From Alphaproteobacteria bacterium (lineage in GTDB: Bacteria; Pseudomonadota; Alphaproteobacteria; CACIAM-22H2): DNA of 64,000 nt. A program made the translations under genes and the position numbers. The notes beneath the pieces are model-generated. The model was not told where the DNA came from and ran no database searches. It saw only the letters and a program-made list of their open reading frames with translations. Location of the stretch: assembly GCA_016793165.1 (NCBI GenBank), contig JAEULA010000091.1, positions 1-64,000 of the forward strand. The letters are read 5' to 3'. Shown here in pieces: positions 16,040-24,510 of the stretch; positions within the stretch are counted from its first letter, which is position 1, and every line of letters starts with the position of its first letter.

Positions 16040-17298
16040 CACTCGGCCGCGCGGGAGGGCTCGATCCCGCGACGCAGGGACGGGCCGAAGGCGTCGACGA
16101 TGCCGCCGATGCAGCGCTGGAAAGCGAAGTCGCGGCGCACGCGCTCGGCCGCGGCATCGCCGAACTGCGCGCGCGCCCAGGGCTCGGCGATCAGCGCGGC
16201 GAGCCGGCGCGCGAGCGCGTCGGGACTGCCGGGCGCGACGAGGGCGCCGGTGAGGCCGTCCGTCACCGCCTCGGGGATCGCGGCGGCGGCGGTGGCGAGT
16301 ACCGCGCGGCGCTGGCTCATCGCCTCGAGCAGGACATTGGGCAGGCCGTCGCGGTCGCCGTCCGCGGCGACGCGCGACGCAAGGACGAAGATGTCGGCGT
16401 GACGCAGCGCGACCAGCACCTCGTCCTGAGTCGCCGGGCCGCGCCATTCGATCCGTGCGGCCAGACCCAGGCCGGCCGCCTTCGCCTTGAGCGCGTCGCG
16501 CAGCGGCCCGCCGCCGAGATGCACGAAGCGCCAATGCAGCGTGCGGGGCAGGCGCGCGAGGGCGTCGAGCAGATCGTCGTAGCCCTTCTTCTCGACGGCG
16601 CGGCCGACCGACAGGATCGTCACCGGGTCGCCCGCGTCGGAGCCGTCGCGCACGACGGCGGCATCGCCGAACGGGGGGAAGCGCGTCAGGTCGATGCCGT
16701 GGGGCACGTGGCGGACCTTGCCCGGCGCGAGCGCCGCGAGATGCGCAGCGCCCTCGCGCGTGCAGGTCACCGCCCAGCGCGCATCGAGGAGCTTTTCGCG
16801 CTTCTCCCAGTCCGGCGTCGTCCAGATGTCCTTGGCGTGGGCCGAGACGCTCCAGGGCAGGCGGCGCATCAGCGCCGCGTAGCGCGCGACCGAGGCCGGC
16901 GTGTGCAGGAAATGCGCGTAGAGATGCGAGACGTCGTCGCCGAGCTCGCTCGCGAGGACCAGCGCCTGGCCGAAACGGCGCAGCCGATTGCGCGTGCGGT
17001 CGCGCGCGAAGTCGGCACGCCAGGTCGACAGGGCGCGGGCGTAGCCCGACAGCGCGCGCGCTCGACGCCAGCCGCGCCACACCCGCGTCGGCTCCTGGTG
17101 CAGGTATTCGGGCAGGTAGGTCACCGGCGCGACCAGCCGCTGCGCGATCGCGTGCACCTTGGCGTCGGTCGGGTGCCGCAGGGAATAGAGGCGCAGGGCG
17201 AACCCGCGTTGCTCGAGGGCGACGAGCTCCTGGGCGATGAAGGTCTCGCTCAGGCGCGGCCAGCCCTTCAGGACGACGGCGACGACGGGAGCAGGCAT
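16039..17298 (-). CDS. Glycosyltransferase family 4, colanic acid type
   Basis: A 419-residue glycosyltransferase. The N-terminus has VAVVLKGWPRLSETFIAQEL, the hallmark of the WcaL/colanic-acid GT4 subgroup. HLYAHFLHTPASVARYAA follows, and the donor domain shows VRHVPHGIDLTRFPP, ILSVGRAVEKKGYDDLL and DGLPNVLLEAMSQRRAVLAT. The ATG at 17296-17298 matches the family N-terminus; the frame is open 18 codons further upstream without similarity. It is 65 bases downstream of the next glycosyltransferase gene. A role in extracellular polysaccharide or lipid-glycan assembly is likely from family and context. Confidence 0.9.
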   Translation of the reverse strand: MPAPVVAVVLKGWPRLSETFIAQELVALEQRGFALRLYSLRHPTDAKVHAIAQRLVAPVTYLPEYLHQEPTRVWRGWRRARALSGYARALSTWRADFARDRTRNRLRRFGQALVLASELGDDVSHLYAHFLHTPASVARYAALMRRLPWSVSAHAKDIWTTPDWEKREKLLDARWAVTCTREGAAHLAALAPGKVRHVPHGIDLTRFPPFGDAAVVRDGSDAGDPVTILSVGRAVEKKGYDDLLDALARLPRTLHWRFVHLGGGPLRDALKAKAAGLGLAARIEWRGPATQDEVLVALRHADIFVLASRVAADGDRDGLPNVLLEAMSQRRAVLATAAAAIPEAVTDGLTGALVAPGSPDALARRLAALIAEPWARAQFGDAAAERVRRDFAFQRCIGGIVDAFGPSLRRGIEPSRAAE

Positions 17299-17363
17299 CG
17301 GAGCGGGGTGACCATCGCGCGGAGGTATGACGGGGCGGGGCCCCGGGAGCAATCGCCTTGGCG

Positions 17364-18608
17364 CTATTCGCGGGCGAAAGCGAGCCGCGGCCGGCCGACG
17401 GTCCGAGGCTTCTGGCTGAGCCAGCGCGAAGTCAGGCGATTCACGTTGTCGAGTCCGTCGAGCAGGCCCGGGACCACGACCTCGGACGGCAGGTGCTGGA
17501 ACGGCAGCTCCCGCAACGCCTGAACCATCTGGCGCACGTCGCGCTTGCCGTCGTCGCCGAGCATCCGCACCAGGCCGTGCTCCTGCGCCTGCTGGGCGCG
17601 GATGAACTGCTCCAGGCGCGGCGCGGTGCGCGGCACGAGGATCGCGCGTTTGTCGAAGGACAGGATCTCGCAGAACGTGTTGTAGCCGCCCATCGCCACG
17701 ACGCCGGCGGCACCCGCCATCAGCGCCTCGAGGCGCGTGTCGAAGGTGATCGCCTTCACGTTCGGCAGTCGCTCGACGCGGGCCATGAATTCGGCCTGCA
17801 GCTCGGCCTGCATGAACGGGCCGAGGACGAGGATCGCGCGGTGCGGAAGCTGCCGCTCCGCCTCGTAGGCGCGCAGCACCCAGTCGATCAGGGCGTCGCC
17901 GTCGCCGCCGCCTCCGGTCGTGACCAGGACATAGGGCTCGCTCGCGAAGCCCTCAAAGGCGTCCGGCGTGGGCGTCGTCGGCACGTTGCGGTGCAGGTAG
18001 CCGGTGTAGCTGATCTTGCGGCGGACGCTTTTTGGCAGCGCGATGCCGGCGAGCGGGTCGCATATCTGCGGCAGTCCGTAGATCCAGATGTCGTCGTAGA
18101 GGTCGCGCAGGGCCGGGACGACGTTCTTGCGCTTCCACTCCGGCTCGAGCAGCGCGGGGTCGTCCATGACGTCGCGCAGGCCGAGGACCAGCGGCACGCC
18201 GCGGGATTTCAGCATGGCCAGCGTGTCGGCGACCTCGCCGCGCAGGCCGAGCGGCTCCTTGTCGACGAGGAAGAGATCCGGCGCGAAGGCGGCCGCGGTG
18301 TGCCTGATGATCGAGCCGCGGATCGCGAGCGTCTCGCGGATGTCGAGATGCAGGTTGAGCGAGGTGTACTCGCCGTTGCGCAGCTTGATGACGCCCGGCA
18401 CGCGAACGAAGTCGACGCGGGCCTTGAAATCGAAACTGCCGATAATCGGCGACCCTGAGATGATGAGAACCGAGAGGTCCTTGTTCCGCTCGACCAGCGC
18501 ATGCGCGATCGTCCGGCATCGGCGCAAATGGCCGAGCCCCATCGTGTCGTGCGAGTAGATCAGGATTCGCGGACCCGTCCGCGGTGGTGTGGTTTCCGTC
18601 TCGGTCAC
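17364..18608 (-). CDS. MurG-like glycosyltransferase (COG4671-type)
   Basis: A 414-residue predicted glycosyltransferase. It carries ILIYSHDTMGLGHLRRCRT at the N-terminus (the glycine-rich loop), LLVTTGGGGDGD-like donor-domain motif (VLVTTGGGGDGDALIDWVL) and GVVAMGGYNTFCEILSFDKR near the C-terminus. It starts with GTG at 18606-18608, the only plausible start before the motif. It is the most upstream gene of the minus-strand glycan set and is divergent from the ABC exporter gene across 200 bases. It is related to the glycosyltransferase at 13033-14190 but is longer by about 30 residues. Substrate unknown. Confidence 0.85.
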   Translation of the reverse strand: MTETETTPPRTGPRILIYSHDTMGLGHLRRCRTIAHALVERNKDLSVLIISGSPIIGSFDFKARVDFVRVPGVIKLRNGEYTSLNLHLDIRETLAIRGSIIRHTAAAFAPDLFLVDKEPLGLRGEVADTLAMLKSRGVPLVLGLRDVMDDPALLEPEWKRKNVVPALRDLYDDIWIYGLPQICDPLAGIALPKSVRRKISYTGYLHRNVPTTPTPDAFEGFASEPYVLVTTGGGGDGDALIDWVLRAYEAERQLPHRAILVLGPFMQAELQAEFMARVERLPNVKAITFDTRLEALMAGAAGVVAMGGYNTFCEILSFDKRAILVPRTAPRLEQFIRAQQAQEHGLVRMLGDDGKRDVRQMVQALRELPFQHLPSEVVVPGLLDGLDNVNRLTSRWLSQKPRTVGRPRLAFARE

Positions 18609-18808
18609 GGGTTCGTCCCGGCTCAGATGCTAGCCCCGGCGGACTATCGCATAGGGGCGCAGCGGTCAGAAGCCATTCCGTTCCGATGGGAAAACCGTTC
18701 GTACCCCCGATATTTCCGGCATTGCCCTGCGGTGGCGTCGCCCGTGCACCATCGGTTGTGGCGCCAAGGGGCGAGGGATAACCTCCTCCCGAGGCTTGCG
18801 GACGGCTC

Positions 18809-21430
18809 ATGGAACCGACGATCCAGCGCTTCGTGCTCACGCATGCGCGCAAGGAGACCCTTTGGGTCATCCTGCTCACGCTGTTGTCGCTGCCTATCTA
18901 CTATCTGTCGTTGGACATCCCGAAGAACATCATGAACCAGGCCATCGTCGGCCGGGGCATGAACTGGCCGACGACGGTCTGGGGCTTCGGGATGACCCGG
19001 GTCGAGTTCCTGTTCTTCCTGTGTTCGATGTTCCTGCTGGCCGTGCTCGTGAACGGCGGGCTCAAGCAGTACATCAACACCCTCAAGGGGCGGCTCGGGG
19101 AACGGCTGCTGCGGCGGCTGCGCTACGAGCTGGTCAGCCGTGTGCTGCGCTTTCCCCTGCCGCACTTCCGGAAGGTGTCGGCCGCCGAGATCATTCCGAT
19201 GGTCACGGCCGAGGTCGAGCCGATCGGCGGGTACATGGGGGACGCCTTCGCGCAGCCGCTGATCCAGCTCGGCACGCTGCTGACGATCGTCGTCTTCCTG
19301 TTCATCCAGAACCCGGTCATGGGACTCGCGGCCATCTCGCTTTATCCGCTGCAGGCCTATCTCATCCCCAGGTTGCAGAAGCGGGTGAACCAGCTGGGCA
19401 AGGAGCGGGTCAAGGCGGTCCGCCGCGTCTCCGAACGGATCGGCGAATCGGTCGCCGGCATCCAGGAGATCCGCGCCCACGGCACCGCGGCCTACGAGCG
19501 CGCCCATTACGGCGACATGTTCGGCCGGATCTTCGACATCCGGTTCGAGATCTACCAGCGCAAGGGGTTCGTGAAGTTCCTGAACAACTTCCTGAACCAG
19601 CTCGCGCCGCTGCTGTTCTACTCGATCGGCGGCTATCTCGTGATCCACGGCGAACTCACCGTCGGCGCCCTGACGGCGGCCCTGACCGCCAACAAGGACA
19701 TGACGGCGCCCTGGAAGGAGCTGCTGGACTGGTACCAGCAGACCCAGGACGCGAAGATCAAGTACGAGCAGGTCACCGAGCAGTTCCGTCCGGAGAACAT
19801 GGTCGACGAGGCGCTCCAGGCGCCGCTCGACGCGCCGTCGTCGCTGGCTCCGGCGCCGATCTCGGCGATCGGCGTCAGCGTGGTCGACGAGTCCGGGACG
19901 CGTCTGCTCGAGAGCGCCAGCGTGACGCTCGCGCCCGGCGAACGGGTGGCCGTCATCGGCCCGCCGGCGGGCGGCAAGGACGTCTTCGCCCAGCTGCTGG
20001 CGCGTCTCGCGATACCGAGCGGCGGCCGGATCACCTGGGGCGACCAGGATCTGGCGCGGTTCGGCGAGGCGACGCTCGGCGCGCGGGTGAGCTATGTCGG
20101 GTCGTCCGCCTACGTCTTCTCGACCAGTGTCCGCGAGAATCTCCTCTACGGCCTCAAGCAGCGACCGGTGACGCCGGCGCAGCGCGACCCGGAGCGCGAG
20201 CGCGCCCGCCAGCGCTGGCTCGCCGAGAGCAGACGGGCGGGCAACAGCGATCTCGATTCCGAGGCGAGCTGGGTCGATATCGCGGCCGCCGGCGCGGAGG
20301 AGCCGCGCGCGCTCGATGCGCGCCTGCTGGCGCTGCTCGCCGCCGTCGACCTGATCGACGACATCTACAATCTCGGCCTGCGCGGCCGCATCGACCCGGC
20401 GCGATCGCCGGAGCGCGCGGCGCTGATCCTGACCGCGCGCACGGCCGTCGCCGAGCGCCTGCGGACGCCCGAGCTCAAGGCGCTCGTCGAGCCCTTCGAT
20501 CCCGAGCGTTACAACACCAACGCGACCGTCGCCGAGAACCTGCTGTTCGGGACGCCGACGCGACCGGAGTTCGAGGTCGATGCGCTGGCGACCAATTCCG
20601 CCGTGACCGCGGTGCTCGATCGCACCGAGCTCACGGGCCGACTGATCGCCGCGGGCCGACAGGTTGCGGCGACAATGGTCGAAATCTTCGCCGATCTGCC
20701 GGCGGGACACGAGCTGTTCGAGCAGTACAGCTTCCTGTCGGCCGAGGAGCTCGCCGAGCTGCCGGCGCTGCTGGGACGCGTCGGCGGCGACGGCACCGGC
20801 GGAACGCCCGCCGACCGGGCGCGCCTGCTGTCGTTGCCGCTCAAGCTGATCGACGCGCGCCATCGCCTCGGCGTGATCGACGAGGATCTCAAGGCGCGCA
20901 TCCTCGAGGCGCGCAAGGCATTGCGCATCGAGGTCAAGCAGGGCGTCGCCTTCTTCGATGCCGATCGCTACAACGCCGCCGCGACCATCCTGGACAACAT
21001 CCTCTTCGGCAAGATCGCCTACGGCCAGGCGCGCGCCGACGCCCGCGTGGGCAAGGTCATCGCCGAGACGCTGGACGAGCGCGGACTGCGCGGCGGCGTG
21101 CTCGAGGTCGGGCTCGACTACCAGGTCGGCGTCGCAGGTGCGCGCCTCTCCGCCGCGCAGCGCCAGAAGCTCGCGCTGGCGCGCGGCCTCGCCAAGCGCC
21201 CGGCCCTGATGGTGGTCAACGAGGCGACGGCTTCGCTCGATGCGGGCACCCAGGCGCGGATCATGGACGGCGTGCTGCGGGAGATCGGCAGCGGCTCGCT
21301 CGTCTGGGTCCTGCATGCCGAGACGGGCATCGCCAAGTTCGACCGCGTGATCGGCTTCGCCGAGGGACGCATCGCGCGCATCGGCACGCCGGCGGAATTC
21401 ACCGAGAAGCCGCTCAAGGCGGCGGACTGA
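18809..21430 (+). CDS. ABC exporter-like protein with degenerate, expanded nucleotide-binding domain
   Basis: An 873-residue protein with the layout of a type I ABC exporter. The membrane domain covers residues of about 18-320 (segments near 20-38, 68-86, 155-180 and 270-300). The nucleotide-binding part is from about 345. Walker A reads GPPAGGKD (384-391), with Asp where Ser/Thr binds magnesium. The usual Q-loop glutamine is absent (VSYVGSSAYVFS). The signature is LSAAQ (780-784), Walker B ends VVNEA with Asn804 in place of Asp, and the switch histidine is kept (H836). Walker A to B is about 414 residues against about 120 normally. The extra stretch holds repeats of the motif EN-L-FG at 443-448, 576-581 and 729-734. 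It heads an operon with a cyclic-nucleotide-binding protein and a methyltransferase. The start ATG has a weak ribosome site. Confidence 0.85.
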   Translation: MEPTIQRFVLTHARKETLWVILLTLLSLPIYYLSLDIPKNIMNQAIVGRGMNWPTTVWGFGMTRVEFLFFLCSMFLLAVLVNGGLKQYINTLKGRLGERLLRRLRYELVSRVLRFPLPHFRKVSAAEIIPMVTAEVEPIGGYMGDAFAQPLIQLGTLLTIVVFLFIQNPVMGLAAISLYPLQAYLIPRLQKRVNQLGKERVKAVRRVSERIGESVAGIQEIRAHGTAAYERAHYGDMFGRIFDIRFEIYQRKGFVKFLNNFLNQLAPLLFYSIGGYLVIHGELTVGALTAALTANKDMTAPWKELLDWYQQTQDAKIKYEQVTEQFRPENMVDEALQAPLDAPSSLAPAPISAIGVSVVDESGTRLLESASVTLAPGERVAVIGPPAGGKDVFAQLLARLAIPSGGRITWGDQDLARFGEATLGARVSYVGSSAYVFSTSVRENLLYGLKQRPVTPAQRDPERERARQRWLAESRRAGNSDLDSEASWVDIAAAGAEEPRALDARLLALLAAVDLIDDIYNLGLRGRIDPARSPERAALILTARTAVAERLRTPELKALVEPFDPERYNTNATVAENLLFGTPTRPEFEVDALATNSAVTAVLDRTELTGRLIAAGRQVAATMVEIFADLPAGHELFEQYSFLSAEELAELPALLGRVGGDGTGGTPADRARLLSLPLKLIDARHRLGVIDEDLKARILEARKALRIEVKQGVAFFDADRYNAAATILDNILFGKIAYGQARADARVGKVIAETLDERGLRGGVLEVGLDYQVGVAGARLSAAQRQKLALARGLAKRPALMVVNEATASLDAGTQARIMDGVLREIGSGSLVWVLHAETGIAKFDRVIGFAEGRIARIGTPAEFTEKPLKAAD

Positions 21431-21447
21431 ACACGGGGACCAGGACC

Positions 21448-21906
21448 ATGTCATTGCAGCAGGAAGTCGAGATCCTTCGCCAGATCCCGCTTTTCGCGAA
21501 GCTGGAGCCCGCGAAGCTCAAGCTGCTGGCCTTCACAAGCCAACGGCTCGCCTTCGAGCCCGGCCAGGTCCTGTTCAACCAGGGCGAGGCCGGCGACTCG
21601 GCCTACATCGTCATCGACGGCGAGGCCGAGGTGTCGATCAATACGCCGACGGGCCGGATCACCGTCGCCACGATCGGCCGGAACGCGATCATCGGCGAGA
21701 TCGCGATCCTCTGCGACGTGCCGCGCACCGCGACGGTGACGGCGAAGGCCAAGCTGCTCACGCTGCGGATTGACAAGGACACGTTCTTCCGGCTGATCAC
21801 CGAGTTCCCGCAGATGGCGGTCGAGATCATGCGCGAGCTCGCGCACCGCCTCGAGCAGACGAACCAGCAGCTGCGCGCCGCGGTCGCCGTCGCGCGCTCG
21901 ACCTGA
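21448..21906 (+). CDS. Stand-alone cyclic nucleotide-binding domain protein
   Basis: A 152-residue protein made of one cNMP-binding beta-roll and a C-terminal helix. FEPGQVLFNQGEAGDSAYIV opens the domain, and the phosphate-binding cassette is GEIAILCDVPRTATVTA, which has the conserved Glu and Arg that bind the cyclic phosphate and ribose. So it should be able to bind cAMP or cGMP. No DNA-binding helix-turn-helix or kinase domain follows, which separates it from Crp/Fnr regulators. The ATG at 21448 follows GGGGACCAGG, 17 bases after the ABC exporter stop. It probably controls the exporter or a neighbouring enzyme in response to a cyclic nucleotide; this is inference. Confidence 0.9.
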   Translation: MSLQQEVEILRQIPLFAKLEPAKLKLLAFTSQRLAFEPGQVLFNQGEAGDSAYIVIDGEAEVSINTPTGRITVATIGRNAIIGEIAILCDVPRTATVTAKAKLLTLRIDKDTFFRLITEFPQMAVEIMRELAHRLEQTNQQLRAAVAVARST

Positions 21907-21925
21907 GCGACGGGGCCGCCGCGCC

Positions 21926-22411
21926 TTGTCCCGCCTCGACAGCTTCATCCGCCGCCTCGAGGCCCAGCGCCTCTGCCTCGACTGGGCGGTGTCGAGCCTC
22001 GACGCGCCGGGCGCCGTGCTCGAGCTCGGGCTCGGCAACGGCCGCACCTACGATCACCTTCGCGAACGCATCGCGGGCGGCCGCCCGATCTACGCCTTCG
22101 ATCGCCATCTCGCGGCGCATCCGGCCTGCGTGCCGCCGGCGGAGACGCTGTGCCTCGGCGAGCTGCGCGAGACGCTGCCGGCCTTCGCGGCGAAGCGCGT
22201 GCCCGTTGCGCTGGCCCATGCCGATCTGGGCTCCGGCGACGCGGCCGCCACCGCCGCCCTCGCGGCGTGGCTGGGGCCGATGCTCGCGCGGGTCGTCGGC
22301 GATGGCGGGCTCGTGCTCTCGGATCAGCCGCTCGACGCGCCGCAGTTGCGGCGCGTCGAGCCGCCGGCCGGCGTGCCCGCGGACCGCTACTTCGTCTATC
22401 GACGTGGCTGA
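21926..22411 (+). CDS. Class I SAM-dependent methyltransferase (Methyltransf_17-like)
   Basis: A 161-residue putative methyltransferase. SFIRRLEAQRLCLDWAV at the N-terminus, the SAM-binding motif VLELGLGNGRTYDHLRE (about residues 30-46) and the acidic FDRHLAAHP match a compact family usually annotated as S-adenosylmethionine methyltransferase. The end PAGVPADRYFVYRRG is also typical. The best start is a TTG at 21926, 19 bases after the cNMP-binding gene; no ATG or GTG gives the full domain. It is the last gene of the exporter operon and converges with exonuclease III three bases away. The acceptor is unknown; modification of the exported product is a guess. Confidence 0.78.
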   Translation: MSRLDSFIRRLEAQRLCLDWAVSSLDAPGAVLELGLGNGRTYDHLRERIAGGRPIYAFDRHLAAHPACVPPAETLCLGELRETLPAFAAKRVPVALAHADLGSGDAAATAALAAWLGPMLARVVGDGGLVLSDQPLDAPQLRRVEPPAGVPADRYFVYRRG

Positions 22412-22414
22412 ACG

Positions 22415-23269
22415 TCAGGCCGTCGCGAGGTCCAGCACGACGGGAACGTGGTCCGACCCCTGCGGCCAGTCGCGCGCGCCCTTCATGACGTAGATGCCGC
22501 GCACGCGCGATCCGAGCGGCTTGGTCACCCAGACATGATCGAGCCGGCGTCCGCGATCCGAGGCGCGCCAGTCGCGATTGCGATAGCTCCACCAGGTGTA
22601 GATCGGCTGCGGCTCGGGATAGAGCTGGCGCGTCGCGTCGATCCAGCCGTGGCATGCGAGGATCTTGGCGAAGCGCGTCGTTTCCGGCGGGGTGTGGCTG
22701 ACGACGTCGAGCAGCTGCTTGTGCGACCAGACGTCGGTCTCGAACGGGGCGACGTTCAGATCGCCGACCAGCACGCGCTTGGCACGCGCATCCGCGCCGC
22801 CCCAGTACTCGGCCATGTGGTCGAGGAACTCGAGCTTGTGCGCGAATTTCGGGTTCGCCTTCGCGTCGGGCACGTCGCCGCCGGCGGGCACATAGAGGCA
22901 GTGGAGCTCGATGCCGCCGGGCAGCGTCGCCTCGACATGGCGCGAATCCTCGCGCCCCGCCCAGAGGCGACGGCCGTGATCGGCGAGCGGGACGCGCGAA
23001 AGGATGGCGACGCCGTTGTAGCCCTTGTCCCCCTGGTAGTGCTGATGCGGGTAGCCGAACGCCTCGATCGCCTGGGCCGGAAACACGTCGTTGGTCGCCT
23101 TGGTCTCCTGGAGGCAGATCACGTCCGCATCCGAGTCCTTGGCCAGCTTCTTGAGAAGGTCGATGCGAAGGCGCACCGAATTGATGTTCCAGGTGACGAT
23201 GCGCAGCGTTCCGGCGGCACGGGCGGGAACGCGGGCGGCGACGTAGGGCAGGGGATCCTTGGCGGGCAT
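22415..23269 (-). CDS. xthA: Exodeoxyribonuclease III
   Basis: A 284-residue AP endonuclease/3'-5' exonuclease of base excision repair. All motifs are present: TWNINSVRLR, ICLQETKA (metal-binding Glu), GDLNVAPFETDVW (catalytic Asp and Asn), RRLDHVWVT and the terminal SDHVPVVLDL (catalytic Asp-His). The ATG at 23267-23269 begins MPAKDPLPYV; about 20 extra residues precede the usual start of the nuclease domain. It converges with the methyltransferase gene, and its upstream region contains the terminator of the hydrolase operon. Confidence 0.95.
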   Translation of the reverse strand: MPAKDPLPYVAARVPARAAGTLRIVTWNINSVRLRIDLLKKLAKDSDADVICLQETKATNDVFPAQAIEAFGYPHQHYQGDKGYNGVAILSRVPLADHGRRLWAGREDSRHVEATLPGGIELHCLYVPAGGDVPDAKANPKFAHKLEFLDHMAEYWGGADARAKRVLVGDLNVAPFETDVWSHKQLLDVVSHTPPETTRFAKILACHGWIDATRQLYPEPQPIYTWWSYRNRDWRASDRGRRLDHVWVTKPLGSRVRGIYVMKGARDWPQGSDHVPVVLDLATA

Positions 23270-23370
23270 GCGACGCTTCTGCCGATCCGGGCGCGCGCCG
23301 GTCAAGCGCCGCCTTGCACATGGGTCCGGCCGTGGTGGCCGGAGCGGTCGGATCGGGTTGCGGCCCCCAG

Positions 23371-23412
23371 AAAAGAAAAGCGCCCGGCCGGGGGGGGGGG
23401 TGGCCGGGCGCT
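23371..23412 (-). terminator. Intrinsic terminator with an eleven-G/C homopolymer loop
   Basis: A perfect 11-base stem (AGCGCCCGGCC at 23379-23389 with GGCCGGGCGCT at 23402-23412) encloses a loop of eleven G and one T on the plus strand. On the minus strand it is followed by TTTTCTTTTC-like sequence (23371-23379), so it should stop leftward transcription from the alpha/beta hydrolase gene that ends at 23566. It lies upstream of xthA and separates the two units. The rest of 23270-23565 shows no gene. Confidence 0.75.
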
Positions 23413-23565
23413 ACGAAGCCCTTTTCAGAGCCCGGGAGACGTCAGGGGAGCCGCTCCCGAACAGCCGGGGATACCGGCCGTTTCGAGGGCCTGATATGGC
23501 CCGCCGGTACTCCGAGTCAAGTGTTCGCATCAGCGAAACGCCTCAGGATTGAGCCACGCTGCACG

Positions 23566-24510
23566 TCAACACGCCAACAGCGTGGACACGATCCAGGCAC
23601 GCGCCTCATCCGGCGCTTCGAACGGCCAAAGGTGGCCGCGTCCGGCGAACACCTCGAAGCGCACGCCCTGCAGCCTCGGGGCGACGCTGGCCATCATCCG
23701 GGCCACCCAGTCGGCGCCCGGCGCCGCGGGGTCGGCACCGAGGAGATGCAGGCGGTGCGTCGTCGGAACGCGATCGAGCCCCGGGTAAAGGATGGGCCGA
23801 CCCCAGGTTGCGAAGATCGCGGCTTCCGCTGCCGGGTCGCAGATCAGGGCGACTCCGTCGTCCACCGGACGCAGCGTCGCTGCGGCCATCGCCTCAAGCA
23901 TGCCCGGTGCGAAAGCCGAGAATGTCGGGTAGCGCCGCAGACCGGTCATGAACGCGGCGGCATCCGGCCAGCGGGTGCGCCGACGGCGCGTGCGTGCCAC
24001 GAGCTCGTCCGTGTCGGCGGTACAGCGCTGGAAGAGAGGATGGCTCGCGTCGGGGAAGACGGGCGGCTCCATCAGCGCCACGGCGCGCAGCGGCAGGTCC
24101 GCATAGGCGCGCGGAAACGCGATCCCGAGTCGCAGCATCGCCGCGGCGGAGAGCGAGTGGCCGAAGTAATGCAACTCGCCGTCCGGGCGCTGTGCCGCGA
24201 CGGCCGCGACGACCGCGCCGACGTCCTGCGCGAGGCCGTCGGGCGCGAACGACCCCGGATCCGCGGCCGGTGGCGCGTCGGCGCCGCCGTGGCCGCGGTG
24301 GTCGAACGCGAAGACGTCGGCGGCGTCCGTGAGCCGCTCGAGCAGGGGCAGATAGGCGCCGGCGGCGAAGCCGTTGCAATGCCCCATGATGACGACGCGA
24401 CGATGGCGCTCGCCGCCGCGCATCCGGTAGAGGCGCAGGCGCACGCCGCCGCTGCCGACGACGAAGAAATCCTGCGCGTGCGACGCCGGGATCGATGGGG
24501 ACGCGATCAT
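23566..24510 (-). CDS. Alpha/beta hydrolase
   Basis: A 314-residue cytoplasmic hydrolase. The oxyanion region is MGHCNGFAAGAYLPLLERL, the strand-loop FDHRGHGGADAP follows, and the nucleophile elbow is YFGHSLSAAAM with Ser in G-H-S-L-S. The catalytic His is probably in GRGHLWPFE near the C-terminus, and an Asp is available in the LLGADPAAPGAD segment. Its stop is followed leftward by the terminator at 23371-23412. Its ATG directly abuts the stop of the upstream amidotransferase gene, so the two form an operon. The ester or amide substrate is unknown. Confidence 0.88.
   Translation of the reverse strand: MIASPSIPASHAQDFFVVGSGGVRLRLYRMRGGERHRRVVIMGHCNGFAAGAYLPLLERLTDAADVFAFDHRGHGGADAPPAADPGSFAPDGLAQDVGAVVAAVAAQRPDGELHYFGHSLSAAAMLRLGIAFPRAYADLPLRAVALMEPPVFPDASHPLFQRCTADTDELVARTRRRRTRWPDAAAFMTGLRRYPTFSAFAPGMLEAMAAATLRPVDDGVALICDPAAEAAIFATWGRPILYPGLDRVPTTHRLHLLGADPAAPGADWVARMMASVAPRLQGVRFEVFAGRGHLWPFEAPDEARAWIVSTLLAC

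Noticed and set aside
18644..21454. A 936-codon minus-strand frame opposite the ABC exporter
   Set aside because: Low-complexity translation without any domain; it is the shadow of the plus-strand gene.
23259..23552. A 97-codon plus-strand frame around the G11 hairpin
   Set aside because: It runs through the terminator and overlaps the xthA start; no ribosome site and a low-complexity translation.
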